NCBI RefSeq assembly: GCF_918797525.1
Contig: NZ_OU963893.1
Coordinates: 3,782,001-3,846,000, forward strand
Length of the DNA stretch: 64,000 nt
Reading direction: 5' to 3'
DNA from: an unidentified bacterial endosymbiont
GTDB taxonomy: Bacteria; Pseudomonadota; Gammaproteobacteria; Enterobacterales; Enterobacteriaceae
Below, one piece after another: positions 19,901 to 27,112 of this stretch (positions within the stretch are counted from its first letter, which is position 1; the number at the start of each line of letters is the position of its first letter). The position numbers and the translations under genes are program-made. The notes beneath the pieces were generated by a model. The model did not search any database. It was not told the origin of the DNA and worked only from the letters and a program-made list of their open reading frames with translations.

Positions 19901-22248
19901 TCACCGGCCCCGATACACTATCGGGCTTATATCAGGTTGATGCCAGTGCAACGCATTTCGGTGCTGAGAATGAAGTTAAGTATCTTCCTTCCGTTCTGAA
20001 AAATGACATCTATGATGCAAATGTCATGAAACAGATTGAAGAGCAGCAACAGGAATTCTGGAGTGAAAACAGCGAATCCTGGCGAGCCATGGCTAAAGGC
20101 CAGTTCATTGAAGAGGCGCGTTTAGCCTATATCAATAACACCCTTTCACAGCAGGCGTATGAAACAGCCATAAAAGGCGGCGCAGCCAACATTATCCTTT
20201 ACGATCCGGTAACGATGCGTGAACTAAATGAGTCTGTCGCCGCCGATCCCTCGGTGGAAGTGAGTTTTTTAAATGTTCGTACTCTATCAAGTTCCTGGTC
20301 TGCCAGCAATACTATGCCTTATGCAACATTTTATACAACCAATATACTTTGTTTCACTGGCAAAGATGGACGTGAAGTTCTTTATCTCCCTGGGGACAAC
20401 AACGCATTTCGTGAATTTAAAGATGCGAAAGAGCTGGAAACATGGTTTGAGCAACAAATTAAAAAAGAAGATACTCGCCAAGCATTCCTTCAACATGTTT
20501 CACTGGCGGATCGGCAAAAGGAGGTTGAAGAATCTCTTAACAATCTGGCGAATGGTAAAATATTTAAAGATGTATGGGGGTATAGTCTAAAACCCACCAT
20601 CGTAAAAAATAGCGTTACAACACAGTATTACACTGAGGATATCTTCTCTGCCCTCACCCAGTTAACTAAAGAACGCACAGAACAGGATGCAGATACCTTA
20701 ATCAGTTCAAACGGAGAAATTGTTTTAGAATCGGTTCAACAGATATTACAAGTGGTGAATATGCTGGCTGTGCCCCTTTTGCCAATGTTAGGGCCAGTGG
20801 GCATTGCTTTAGACATTGGTTTGACCGCCGCACAACTGGGTACAGATATTGGGATCATGTACACGGCCGATACGCAGGATGATTATAATGCCGCACTGGT
20901 AGATGTTGGTATGAGTTTGCTATTTTTAGGCTTAAATGGCATCGGTACGATCTCCGTAAACAAAAATGCGGTTCAATCCGCCACTCCATTCCGCCAGACT
21001 TTATTGAAAACAGATGTCACCACCCTGCAAAAGCAGTCGGGGTTTCTGCAGCGTATTCAGTTAATAAGGGAAAATGGTCTGAGTGGCAGAGGTGCCATTA
21101 TGGGCGGGAAAAATCGGTTGCAGCGGGTTGAAAAGGCTTTTGGCGAGGATCTGAATTTTCGCTGGATTGATGACGAAATCGGGGAAACGGAAAAAAGCTT
21201 GCAAAAACTGCTCTTTTCTCGGGGAGAAAGTGCCGCGAAGCTCCGTGATTTTCGTCAAAACCCGTCAGGTTTCTGCTATGAAGCGATGGTTGAGTCTTAT
21301 AATTCGCTCAAAAATAAGGGCGAACAACCTAAAGTTATTGGTTTACTCATTTATAAAACCCCTTGGGATGATGCCCCGTCAAATCATTTTGCCGTGTTTT
21401 TAAATAAAGACGCTTCTGATTTTGTTGTCGATCCCACGATCCGTCAGTTTGATCCCGTTTTACCTGAAGAGGCAACAATATCAACCTTGAGTGAGTGGAA
21501 GTCATTGATGATTAATAAAGTTGGAGTCGGCAAGGATTCAGTGATCATTATGAATACCTTTGATACCCCCTTACTGGCGAAGCTCAATGTGGCTGAACTT
21601 CATGCGGCAAAGGGTAAGTTCTTTCAGAGTTCTTTAATCAACAAAGATAATGTTAATATTTTAAAACATAGCGATCGCTTTGAAAATTCTATTATCAAGG
21701 AGATTAGCATCACGAATACCAAGCTAAAAAAGCTGGCGCGCAATTCGGTGGAATATGCTTACACCAAGCAAGATCTGGAAAGACTTATGGTACTGAAATC
21801 TCATTTATCAATTTATTCCCCAAATGAGATAAAAGTTACAAACAAGATTAAAAAAAGGTTTAAAAAACAGATTTTAAAATATTCCATCCCTACTACAGAT
21901 ATATCAGCATTACACTCAACAGGAGACTCCAGAGATATTATCTCAACTGTTGCAGGAAAACATTATATCAAAATACAAAAAAACGCCTGGATTAATATTG
22001 AGCAATCAGCAGATTCCTCTATTTGGTTAGTTTTCCAGGGACAAAAAAAACTGTTGATGAATTTTGATGAAATGAAGAAAAGATGGTTTTTTCCAGCTCT
22101 TATTACTAAAGCTAAAGCTAAAGGCCATGATGCCGTATCTCCAAATGTAGTCAAACCAGCTCATGGCGAGCTTGAAAAGCCCGGCCCTTCGGTCAATAAA
22201 GACGTTTTACCAGGTCCTTCTGAGAGAGGCTTGAGCGGAGTGCGGTGA
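16909..22248 (+). CDS. Giant single-chain toxin/effector with dermonecrotic-toxin-like region and C-terminal Cys-His-Asp domain
   Basis: 1779 residues, no signal peptide. Residues 1-390 are soluble with many Ser/Thr. About 402-448 hold two hydrophobic stretches (LVMTGAVAVPVATSYM, TVIAAGTTMGLFGLTVGG). Residues about 1130-1200 contain VLYLPGDNNAFREF then LETWFEQQI, a pattern I associate with the DUF6543/ToxA_N region of dermonecrotic-toxin-like proteins of Pseudomonas. About 1285-1345 are again hydrophobic (PLLPMLGPVGIALDIGLTAA) and could help cross a membrane. At 1456, 1493 and 1508 lie Cys (SGFCYEAM), His (SNHFAVF) and Asp (FVVDPTIRQF), spaced 37 and 15 residues, like the papain-fold deamidase domain of Pasteurella multocida toxin. 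The rest (1509-1779) is Lys-rich. The gene is intact, alone, and has a hairpin after it. The delivery route is unknown. Family and activity are inferences from motif spacing. Confidence 0.6.
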   Translation: MPPVNPPIPDTSTTLNRASRDDSSQEDLDIWFDAIDHVEMEGAWFNPHEMHHADPSSSAGEYADSRVTFTEDCRRCVQQFVRTLGECGESRMLSACLSRILPDTPISLVVAANSLYTAITEQRNIDTAVLHTLGLASWYLPGNMNVVSRLADFIRDTVTGWTDETFLQQFLGNDENHTSTRLFIALAVTAIVAGRWMKDEGAPQRGILKVPAFMANIFIRASHYWTALGNMASSLPSGAAIPKNSGTSQHAPAFEVDTLVEMTGDLCDATVSGVSAPRLTAFSSNSTASSEAYTRATVQNRPASAPGKNTHLSVSEQVHYLAVEKLRQESGISDLLYCATRKTEARQQTNEKIITATHFNTKCDATVYPELLRKAAESIPVHTGIPETQVSSAATTRSGGDALLPLVMTGAVAVPVATSYMQVLKSKTVIAAGTTMGLFGLTVGGKALWNSLQSPAVRDADRAVPHTQSLVTNKSVKGESIIQDFTSKRELGSNDVPYNDYFISNMPCQKKFEIVTNAPPHNSEEALNEIVHTMNAIVGENNLRQYDSIEQLKNARNDHRGKILVRRIENALSEGERRIYNAYQKFINPAEKDDILLYLSAVLKTDNKIALDEAYERLKRTAFQTSMLVKNNIHLTAFFERRDKNIPLPCTRDKSPIVLVNNKNPAMIKINLEEAENMVAELLVLQSSAGYNSELMEAFMRQMIMLGGNTQDLVTLPACQNEQGLSLGSYHRALLYFAIKNQPAQALAGNGSVYPDDNAVWEILNKTHNVTLTDKLRDEAKNKLQNRQDEYYQRKTGKRPPSPHEQQEIVNTIAWIYTGSEIDFEAMKFFIDPVYRADIMTANTDSATIYLRDIGAEGIQAARNEDSLSANSLFIAFKQKAQELRNSFCDPYKVARNIARDKVYQRTGQSLDPDKIYLHQFKQSQTVKDSNSHTGYTHNGQPIHSETLTQAFMDNFKVFRRRQFSSLIDLLNRGAILLSSNGYIPDHLDDPERTAPFVTGPDTLSGLYQVDASATHFGAENEVKYLPSVLKNDIYDANVMKQIEEQQQEFWSENSESWRAMAKGQFIEEARLAYINNTLSQQAYETAIKGGAANIILYDPVTMRELNESVAADPSVEVSFLNVRTLSSSWSASNTMPYATFYTTNILCFTGKDGREVLYLPGDNNAFREFKDAKELETWFEQQIKKEDTRQAFLQHVSLADRQKEVEESLNNLANGKIFKDVWGYSLKPTIVKNSVTTQYYTEDIFSALTQLTKERTEQDADTLISSNGEIVLESVQQILQVVNMLAVPLLPMLGPVGIALDIGLTAAQLGTDIGIMYTADTQDDYNAALVDVGMSLLFLGLNGIGTISVNKNAVQSATPFRQTLLKTDVTTLQKQSGFLQRIQLIRENGLSGRGAIMGGKNRLQRVEKAFGEDLNFRWIDDEIGETEKSLQKLLFSRGESAAKLRDFRQNPSGFCYEAMVESYNSLKNKGEQPKVIGLLIYKTPWDDAPSNHFAVFLNKDASDFVVDPTIRQFDPVLPEEATISTLSEWKSLMINKVGVGKDSVIIMNTFDTPLLAKLNVAELHAAKGKFFQSSLINKDNVNILKHSDRFENSIIKEISITNTKLKKLARNSVEYAYTKQDLERLMVLKSHLSIYSPNEIKVTNKIKKRFKKQILKYSIPTTDISALHSTGDSRDIISTVAGKHYIKIQKNAWINIEQSADSSIWLVFQGQKKLLMNFDEMKKRWFFPALITKAKAKGHDAVSPNVVKPAHGELEKPGPSVNKDVLPGPSERGLSGVR

Positions 22249-22273
22249 TAATCGCACGCTTCGTTCTTAGGAG

Positions 22274-22301
22274 AGCACAGTCAGGCAACTGGCTGTGCTT
22301 A
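22274..22301 (+). terminator. Terminator after the giant toxin gene
   Basis: AGCACAG and CTGTGCT form a 7-base stem (extended by a GC pair after one mismatch) 26 bp past the stop codon, followed by TTA. The T-run is short. Confidence 0.6.
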
Positions 22302-22305
22302 TCCG

Positions 22306-22382
22306 ACTATATCTGGAAAAGCAACCGGATTCCGGTAAGTATCAGCGGCTGAGGCCAGCTAAAGTCGAAAGGTCAAAAACAG
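22306..22382 (+). pseudogene. 3' remnant of a Tn3-family transposase
   Basis: The frame reads DYIWKSNRIPVSISG, close to the C-terminal end of the Tn3-family TnpA at 27113-30100 (DYIWKSNRIPASGKF), and the DNA after it, GCTAAAGTCGAAAGGTCAAAA, also matches. The sequence diverges before the 38-bp terminal repeat. It is a cut-off copy left beside the palindrome. Confidence 0.8.
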
Positions 22383-22396
22383 GAGTCTGTCAGTAA

Positions 22397-22416
22397 TTCG
22401 TAAGCGTCGTCTGAGT
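22397..22416. repeat. Outer left part of a split 86-bp perfect palindrome
   Basis: These 20 bases (TTCGTAAGCGTCGTCTGAGT) continue at 43609-43635 after the IS4-family element and are mirrored exactly by 46670-46716. Put together they make two 43-base arms with the centre inside GGATCC. Bases 22408-22416 are also the left copy of the 9-bp IS4 target duplication. Confidence 0.9.
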
Positions 22417-22423
22417 CTTGCAA

Positions 22424-23048
22424 CTACCCACATCTTTCAGTGGCTAATTCCCATCCGATTAGTATTTCGTTTAATCGTCGCAAGCCGCGCCAGATAACAA
22501 TATTACCGGGTGGATGCTTATTTTTATTCCCAGTGTATCCTCCCAACTGGGCAAGTTTTATCGTATATTTTTCCAGTGGAGGCGATGACATGACTTGTGC
22601 TGTGTCTTTGATCATCGTGTCCAATATTTTTATCTCTGTGTCGCTGAAAGCAAGTTCTACCGGTGCCTTGGGTATTTCTCGGCTGAGCATTGTCAGCCAG
22701 AATATCCGCCAGCTCAGGATACAGTAACAGCATAATAAATTTGTCAGCCGTTCCGCCGAACCCAGTCTGGAGCGTTCCGCCTGACATCCGGATTTCATAA
22801 CCTTATGGAAGGTCTCTATTTTCCAGCGATGGCTGTACCATTCCAGCTTTTCCGTGGCCTCAGCCAGATTTGCCACTGGCAGGTCAGTCAGTAATTTCCA
22901 CTCAATCCTGGTATCATTATCCGAACACTCTTCTGTCGCGATAAGTGCCGTCAGCTGTAGATCGGGATACTGCTTTGCCTTACCAATCGGAGGATGTAAT
23001 GTGAGCGTTTTCCATTTGACATTCAGTATTATTTCGCGCATCCCTTCC
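22424..23048 (-). pseudogene. IS4-family transposase, C-terminal half
   Basis: About 208 residues with the family's catalytic third block, WYSHRWKIETFHKVMKSGCQAERSRLG, which is the Y-R-E-K motif (YxxRWxIExFHKxxKxG). The first two catalytic aspartates lie in the other half at 42722-43526. The frame is broken at 23048 by IS66 copy A, so this piece begins without a natural start. The sequence resembles IS50/ISVsa-type transposases. Confidence 0.9.
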
Positions 23049-23109
23049 GTATCGTTTCGGCGAACTCATATTGACGAAGCCGCCCCATTCTGCATTTCGC
23101 AGTTTTGCG

Positions 23110-24681
23110 TCAGTCGATCAGGCTATTTTTGGCGAAGGGTAATAACTCATCCAGCCGCTCCTGCGGCCATTCCGGCAGGCGTTCCAGCAACGATTTCAGC
23201 CAGCCATACGGCTCCACGCCGTTCAGTCGCGCCGTTTCCAGCAGGCTCATCACCGCTGCCGCACGATGCCCCGCCTGCAACGAGCCGGCAAACAGCCACG
23301 TATTCCGCCCCATCACCACCTGGCGGATCGCCCGCTCGCACCGGTTGTTGTCCAGCGGCAATGCGCCATCCTCCGCGAACCGGCTCAGCGCTGTTTTGTG
23401 AGACAGCGCATAGTTTATCGCCTTATGCAGCGCTGAACCCGGCGCGCATTTTTGTACCTGCGCCGTCAGCCAGCCCCACAGGATATCCAGTTGCGGCTTC
23501 GCATACCGCTGCCGCCACTGCCGGATCTTCTCCGCTGGCCGGTGGCGGATCTTTTTTTCAAGCCTGTACAGCCCGTGGAGCATTTTCAGCGCCGTTCCCG
23601 CATGCGGATCGCGATTTGCCTTATACAACGCCGCGAAGCCGCGCCGCGCATGCGCCCAACATCCCGCGTTGATGATATTACCGCCGTTTTTCAGGGAGTG
23701 ATACACGGCGTAGCCGTCTGTCACCAGCCGGCCGCTCCAGCCCGCCAGCCAGGCTTCGGGATAACGCGCCGCCCGTCCGGGCTGACAGTCGAAGCAGACC
23801 ACGCTGTCGCCGGTGGTTTCACCGCTGACATAGGTCCACAGGTAACCATTCTGCGCCTTTCCGCCCTTTTTCGTCTCCAGGATTTGCAACGGCGTTTCAT
23901 CCGCATGAAGCACCGGGCGGCTTAACAGCGCTGTGCGCAGCCGTTCCGCCAGCGGCATCAGCCAGACGCCGGCCGCGCCCACCCATCCGGCCAGCGTGCT
24001 CACCGGCAGTTCCACCCCGGCGCGGGCGAACACCTGCTGCTGGTGATACAGCGGCTGGCGGTCGCAGTACTTGCCGACCAGCACCTGCGCCACCAGGCCG
24101 GCGTCGGGAATGCCCTTCGGGATAATCTGCGCGGGCAGACGACCGGAGACCACGCGCTGGCAGTCATCGCAACCGTACTGCGGGCGGACGTAACGTTTCA
24201 CCACGAACTGCGCCGGGATGTAATCCAGCCGTTCGCTGATTTCATCGCGGATATGGCGCAGCGGCCGGCCGCAGTCCGGGCAGCCGCAGGCGTCAGGTTC
24301 GATAACGGTTTCTTCACGCGGAAGATGTTCCGGCAGCGGTTTACGCACCGGACGGGCTTTCTTCTCTTCCGGTTCCGGCTGCAGACGCGCAAGCCGGGTT
24401 TCGGCAGAGGCGATATCGGCGTCGACATCCTCTTCGAACAGGGAGCGCTGTAAGCCGCTGAAGGATTCAGCCTGACGGCCAAAGCGCTGCTGGCGGGCCA
24501 GCAGCAGGGCCTCCTTCAGCAGGTGTATCTGATGGTCTTTTTCGCTCAGGGAGGCGTCTTTTTTACGGTTTTCTTCCAGCAGGGATAACGCCAGCTGACA
24601 CAGCGTGTCGGGGTCATTCGTGGAGAGAAGTACTGTGATATCCATACCGGATATTATAGGCTTTCCGGCACAGATATTCAT
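23110..24681 (-). CDS. tnpC: IS66-family transposase TnpC (copy A)
   Basis: 523 residues, full length. It has the leucine-zipper-like N-terminus (LLEENRKKDASLSEKDHQIHLL), the zinc-finger pair CGCPDCG and YGCDDCQRVV, the DDE domain with VLHADETPLQ and RLVTDGYAVY, and the C-terminal RCERAIRQVVMGRNTWLFAG. A second possible start (MDITVL, residue 14) is equally weak in ribosome site. Copy B differs by one residue visible here (Cys26 in A, Arg in B), so A and B are very recent duplicates. Confidence 0.95.
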   Translation of the reverse strand: MNICAGKPIISGMDITVLLSTNDPDTLCQLALSLLEENRKKDASLSEKDHQIHLLKEALLLARQQRFGRQAESFSGLQRSLFEEDVDADIASAETRLARLQPEPEEKKARPVRKPLPEHLPREETVIEPDACGCPDCGRPLRHIRDEISERLDYIPAQFVVKRYVRPQYGCDDCQRVVSGRLPAQIIPKGIPDAGLVAQVLVGKYCDRQPLYHQQQVFARAGVELPVSTLAGWVGAAGVWLMPLAERLRTALLSRPVLHADETPLQILETKKGGKAQNGYLWTYVSGETTGDSVVCFDCQPGRAARYPEAWLAGWSGRLVTDGYAVYHSLKNGGNIINAGCWAHARRGFAALYKANRDPHAGTALKMLHGLYRLEKKIRHRPAEKIRQWRQRYAKPQLDILWGWLTAQVQKCAPGSALHKAINYALSHKTALSRFAEDGALPLDNNRCERAIRQVVMGRNTWLFAGSLQAGHRAAAVMSLLETARLNGVEPYGWLKSLLERLPEWPQERLDELLPFAKNSLID

Positions 24682-24708
24682 TCAAAATCATCAGATTACC
24701 GGCAGATA

Positions 24709-25044
24709 TTATGTCCATTTCGTCAGGTCGTGACCGGCCATTCTCTGCCAGTCAATGCCGGCGACCAGCCAGTCGAACTGCGCCGGCGTGAGCGACCATG
24801 CGCTGTCGCCGTCACGCGGCCAGGTGAATCGCCCCTGGTGCAGGCGGCGGGAACAGAGCCAGACGCCGTGTTTATCCCACCGCAGCAGTTTGATACGGGT
24901 GCGGTTTTTGTTGGTGAAGAGGAAGGCGGCGCCGTCATGCCAGGGCGTGGTGAGGGAGGCCTGAATATACTGCGTGAGGACATCAATGCCGCAGCGCATA
25001 TCGACGGGCTGGCGGACAAGGAAGAGGCGTTCAGGCTTCAGCAT
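24709..25044 (-). CDS. tnpB: IS66 Orf2 family protein TnpB (copy A)
   Basis: 111 residues with the conserved VDMRCGIDVLTQYI, FLFTNKNRTRIKLLRWDKHGVWLCSRRL and FTWP blocks of IS66 accessory protein TnpB, which is needed for transposition together with TnpC. It overlaps tnpA by 14 bp. In copy B the same gene is interrupted by an IS91-family element. Confidence 0.95.
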   Translation of the reverse strand: MLKPERLFLVRQPVDMRCGIDVLTQYIQASLTTPWHDGAAFLFTNKNRTRIKLLRWDKHGVWLCSRRLHQGRFTWPRDGDSAWSLTPAQFDWLVAGIDWQRMAGHDLTKWT

Positions 25045-25339
25045 GTTTCACCGCCCGGAGCACGTCAGGGAGTTGCGCGGGCAGGCAGTCGATACGACAG
25101 CCGCCGGGGAGATGGAGGGTGACGGCAGCGTTAATGGCGGAAGGCTCCGGAGTCACCCGGACGGGGATGACAGCGGAGTCCGGTTGATTGTTGATATCGG
25201 GGAACATGGAGGGCCAGTTTTTGAAGTAGCCGGGATTGATGTTGTGGTGCAGGGCGTACTGGCGGGAAGTGAGCCCGCTGTCGCGCCAGGCGCGGATATG
25301 ATGCTTTTTGTCGTCGGCGGACCAGAAAGATAACGGCAT
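25031..25339 (-). CDS. tnpA: IS66-family helix-turn-helix protein TnpA (copy A)
   Basis: 102 residues with an N-terminal helix-turn-helix (IRAWRDSGLTSRQYALHHNI) typical of IS66 TnpA/OrfA. It is the first of the three genes. Confidence 0.93.
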   Translation of the reverse strand: MPLSFWSADDKKHHIRAWRDSGLTSRQYALHHNINPGYFKNWPSMFPDINNQPDSAVIPVRVTPEPSAINAAVTLHLPGGCRIDCLPAQLPDVLRAVKHAEA

Positions 25340-25468
25340 GGCAAAACCTCAGGTGATTCAGGATGCCGCCGATGTTATCTGACTAAAAATTTTTGAAAAT
25401 GTGAGTTCACCGGAACGATACGAAAATCCTTTAGACGCCTGCATTATCCCGTTGATGTAAGTATCCTC

Positions 25469-25488
25469 CGGCAGAGCCGGAGGCTTTA
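25469..25488. terminator. Short strong hairpin upstream of the IS5-family gene
   Basis: CCTCCGGC and GCCGGAGG form an 8-base GC-rich stem with a 3-4 base loop, followed by CTTTAG. It could be a terminator or a subterminal hairpin of a lost element. Confidence 0.45.
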
Positions 25489-25571
25489 GGGTGAGCGCCT
25501 CAAAGGGGCGTTGGTGCATGGATGGCTAAACGGGTATCATCAGCGCTTACCCATTCCGGAATACGCTCACG

Positions 25572-26475
25572 ATGCCGCATAAGCACAATGCCAGCAAACG
25601 TCACCACATTCCAAAATCACGCTTTACCATCACTGACTGGCCGGAATACGAAGCCGGCCTGAAGCAGCGGGGCAGTCTGACGCTCTGGCTCACCCCGGAA
25701 GCCATTGCGTTGTGGAAAGCCGGTGCCCGCACCACGCCCGGCGGTCAGGCCCGTTACTCTGACCTCGCCATTCAGACCTGCCTGATGCTGCGCATCGCCT
25801 TCCGGCTCCCCCTGCGCCAGGCCGAAGGTCTGATGGCTTCTGTCTTCAGTATGATGGCGCTGTCCCTCACGGTGCCGGACCATACCACCGTCAGCCGGCG
25901 GGCGGCTGTACTGCCTCCTCTCCCGCGTATGCCTGCCGGAGGCGACCTGCACATCCTTATCGACAGCACCGGGCTGAAGGTTTACGGTGCCGGCCAGTGG
26001 ATGGAGGAAAAACACGGTACCCGTGCCCGCCGCGACTGGCGAAAACTCCATCTGGCGATGGATGCGGACAACTTCAGTATCGTCGCCCATACCCTGACGG
26101 ACTCACAGACTGATGACCCGTCGCAGGTGGAGGCGTTGCTCAGCCAGGCTGACGGCCCCCTCACGCAGGTCACTGCGGACGGGGCTTACGACGGTCGTCC
26201 CACGTACACTGTCATTGCCGGCCACGGTGAAGGTATCACTGTCGCCATTCCTCCCCGCGTCACGGCGGTACCGGAGGACACCACGGGGCCGTCATGCCAG
26301 CGGGACCGGCACCTGGCCATGATACAGGAAAAGGGGCGGCTGACCTGGCAGAAGGCGGTGGGGGACGGAAAGCGGGCTCTGGTGGAAACCATGATGGCGT
26401 GCTGGAAAACACTCATCGGTCCCCGCTTACGTGCCCGGGGTTTTGCGGCGCAGCAGACAGGAGAGCTCCGCCTGA
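25572..26475 (+). pseudogene. IS5-family transposase, 3' end lost
   Basis: The frame runs on to 26588 (338 residues), but IS5-family homology stops at about residue 300 (RARGFAAQQTGE). Before that the N-terminal DUF4372-free IS5 core is complete: HILIDSTGLKVYG (first Asp), TADGAYDG (second Asp) and a conserved WQKAVGDGKRALVETMM block. The tail after 26475 is read antisense through an IS91 fragment. Possible left end near 25505 (GGGGCGTTGGTGCATGG). The element was therefore cut by the IS91-family sequence and is probably immobile. Confidence 0.85.
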
Positions 26476-26757
26476 ATTATAACGGGTATGGGTGCAGTCT
26501 GATGATGAACAGCAATAGCGACGAACGCCCATCTCCGTGGTGCCACAGGCGAGCATGCGCTCAACGCAGAGGCGGGTCCAGGGAGTGACGTTGTCGCCGA
26601 ACCTGGCGAGGAACCTGTTCCAGGCGTCATCGACGGTAAAGAGCAACTTTGCGGGACGCGGAATATACATGCCGCAGAGTATAAAACGGGGCTCAGCGCA
26701 TGAACACCATCGGAACGGCATAGCCGTGACGCTCGCCCTGCAAGGGCGCTACGTTCT
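26476..26757 (-). mobile_element. 5' end fragment of an IS91-family element
   Basis: On the minus strand it starts GAACGTAGCGCCCTT, the same end as the element at 40408, then encodes MYIPRPAKLLFTVDDAWNRF and CVERMLACGTTEMGVRRYCC, the N-terminal zinc-finger region of an IS91 transposase (start 26670). It stops after about 65 codons against the IS5-family gene. Unlike the element at 40408 it lacks the 139-codon accessory gene, as does the decayed copy at 58452. Confidence 0.85.
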
Positions 26758-27112
26758 CCAACCTTTCAGCACTCACCCCTGGGGATCATCTCGGCTTAGT
26801 GATCTCGCCTCAATCCCCGTTGTCAGCGGGTTACATCACCCTGCGGGCATGCCGCAGGTCACTGCCGCTCAGGTTCTCCACCGTCACACCCGGTAGGATT
26901 GTTGGGTTTCTCATCGTGAGTTACCAGTTCAATATTCCAGACAGGCTCGTGGTTCATTTGAGCATCCATGCTCGCCCTGAACTCCGGGCACAATATAGGT
27001 TATGTCATTCATCATGTACCGTCACGTTTTGGTTATGGTGTCAGGGTGTACTCTTATGCGATAAGCATTTTTGTTAAAAATACCGCATCGAATAATTTAT
27101 GGGGGAAACTAT
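26758..27112. other. Unassigned stretch upstream of the Tn3-family transposase
   Basis: About 350 bp with no frame that I can support on either strand. I looked for the left 38-bp repeat of the Tn3-family element and did not find it here. GGGGGA before 27113 is the transposase ribosome site. Confidence 0.4.

Larger units (their letters stand above)
23049..25421 (-). mobile_element. IS66-family element, copy A (2373 bp)
   Basis: Ends are GTATCGTTTCGGCGAACTCA and, inverted, GTATCGTTCCGGTGAACTCA. The left flank is TCCCTTCC (23041-23048) but the right flank is GAAAATCC (25422-25429), so this copy does not have matching target duplications; the missing partners flank copy B. It contains tnpA, tnpB and tnpC in the usual order. 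Confidence 0.95.

Noticed and set aside
16909..22248. RTX or Rhs toxin
   Set aside because: No GGxGxDxxx repeats and no YD repeats or RHS core motif are present.
22854..23672. 272-codon frame on the plus strand
   Set aside because: It overlaps IS4- and IS66-family transposase genes in antisense and repeats the same shadow at 38419-39063 because IS66 is duplicated.
26758..27112. Gene or left Tn3-type end upstream of the transposase
   Set aside because: No frame resembled a protein and no match to GGGGGCAG with the following 30 bases was found.
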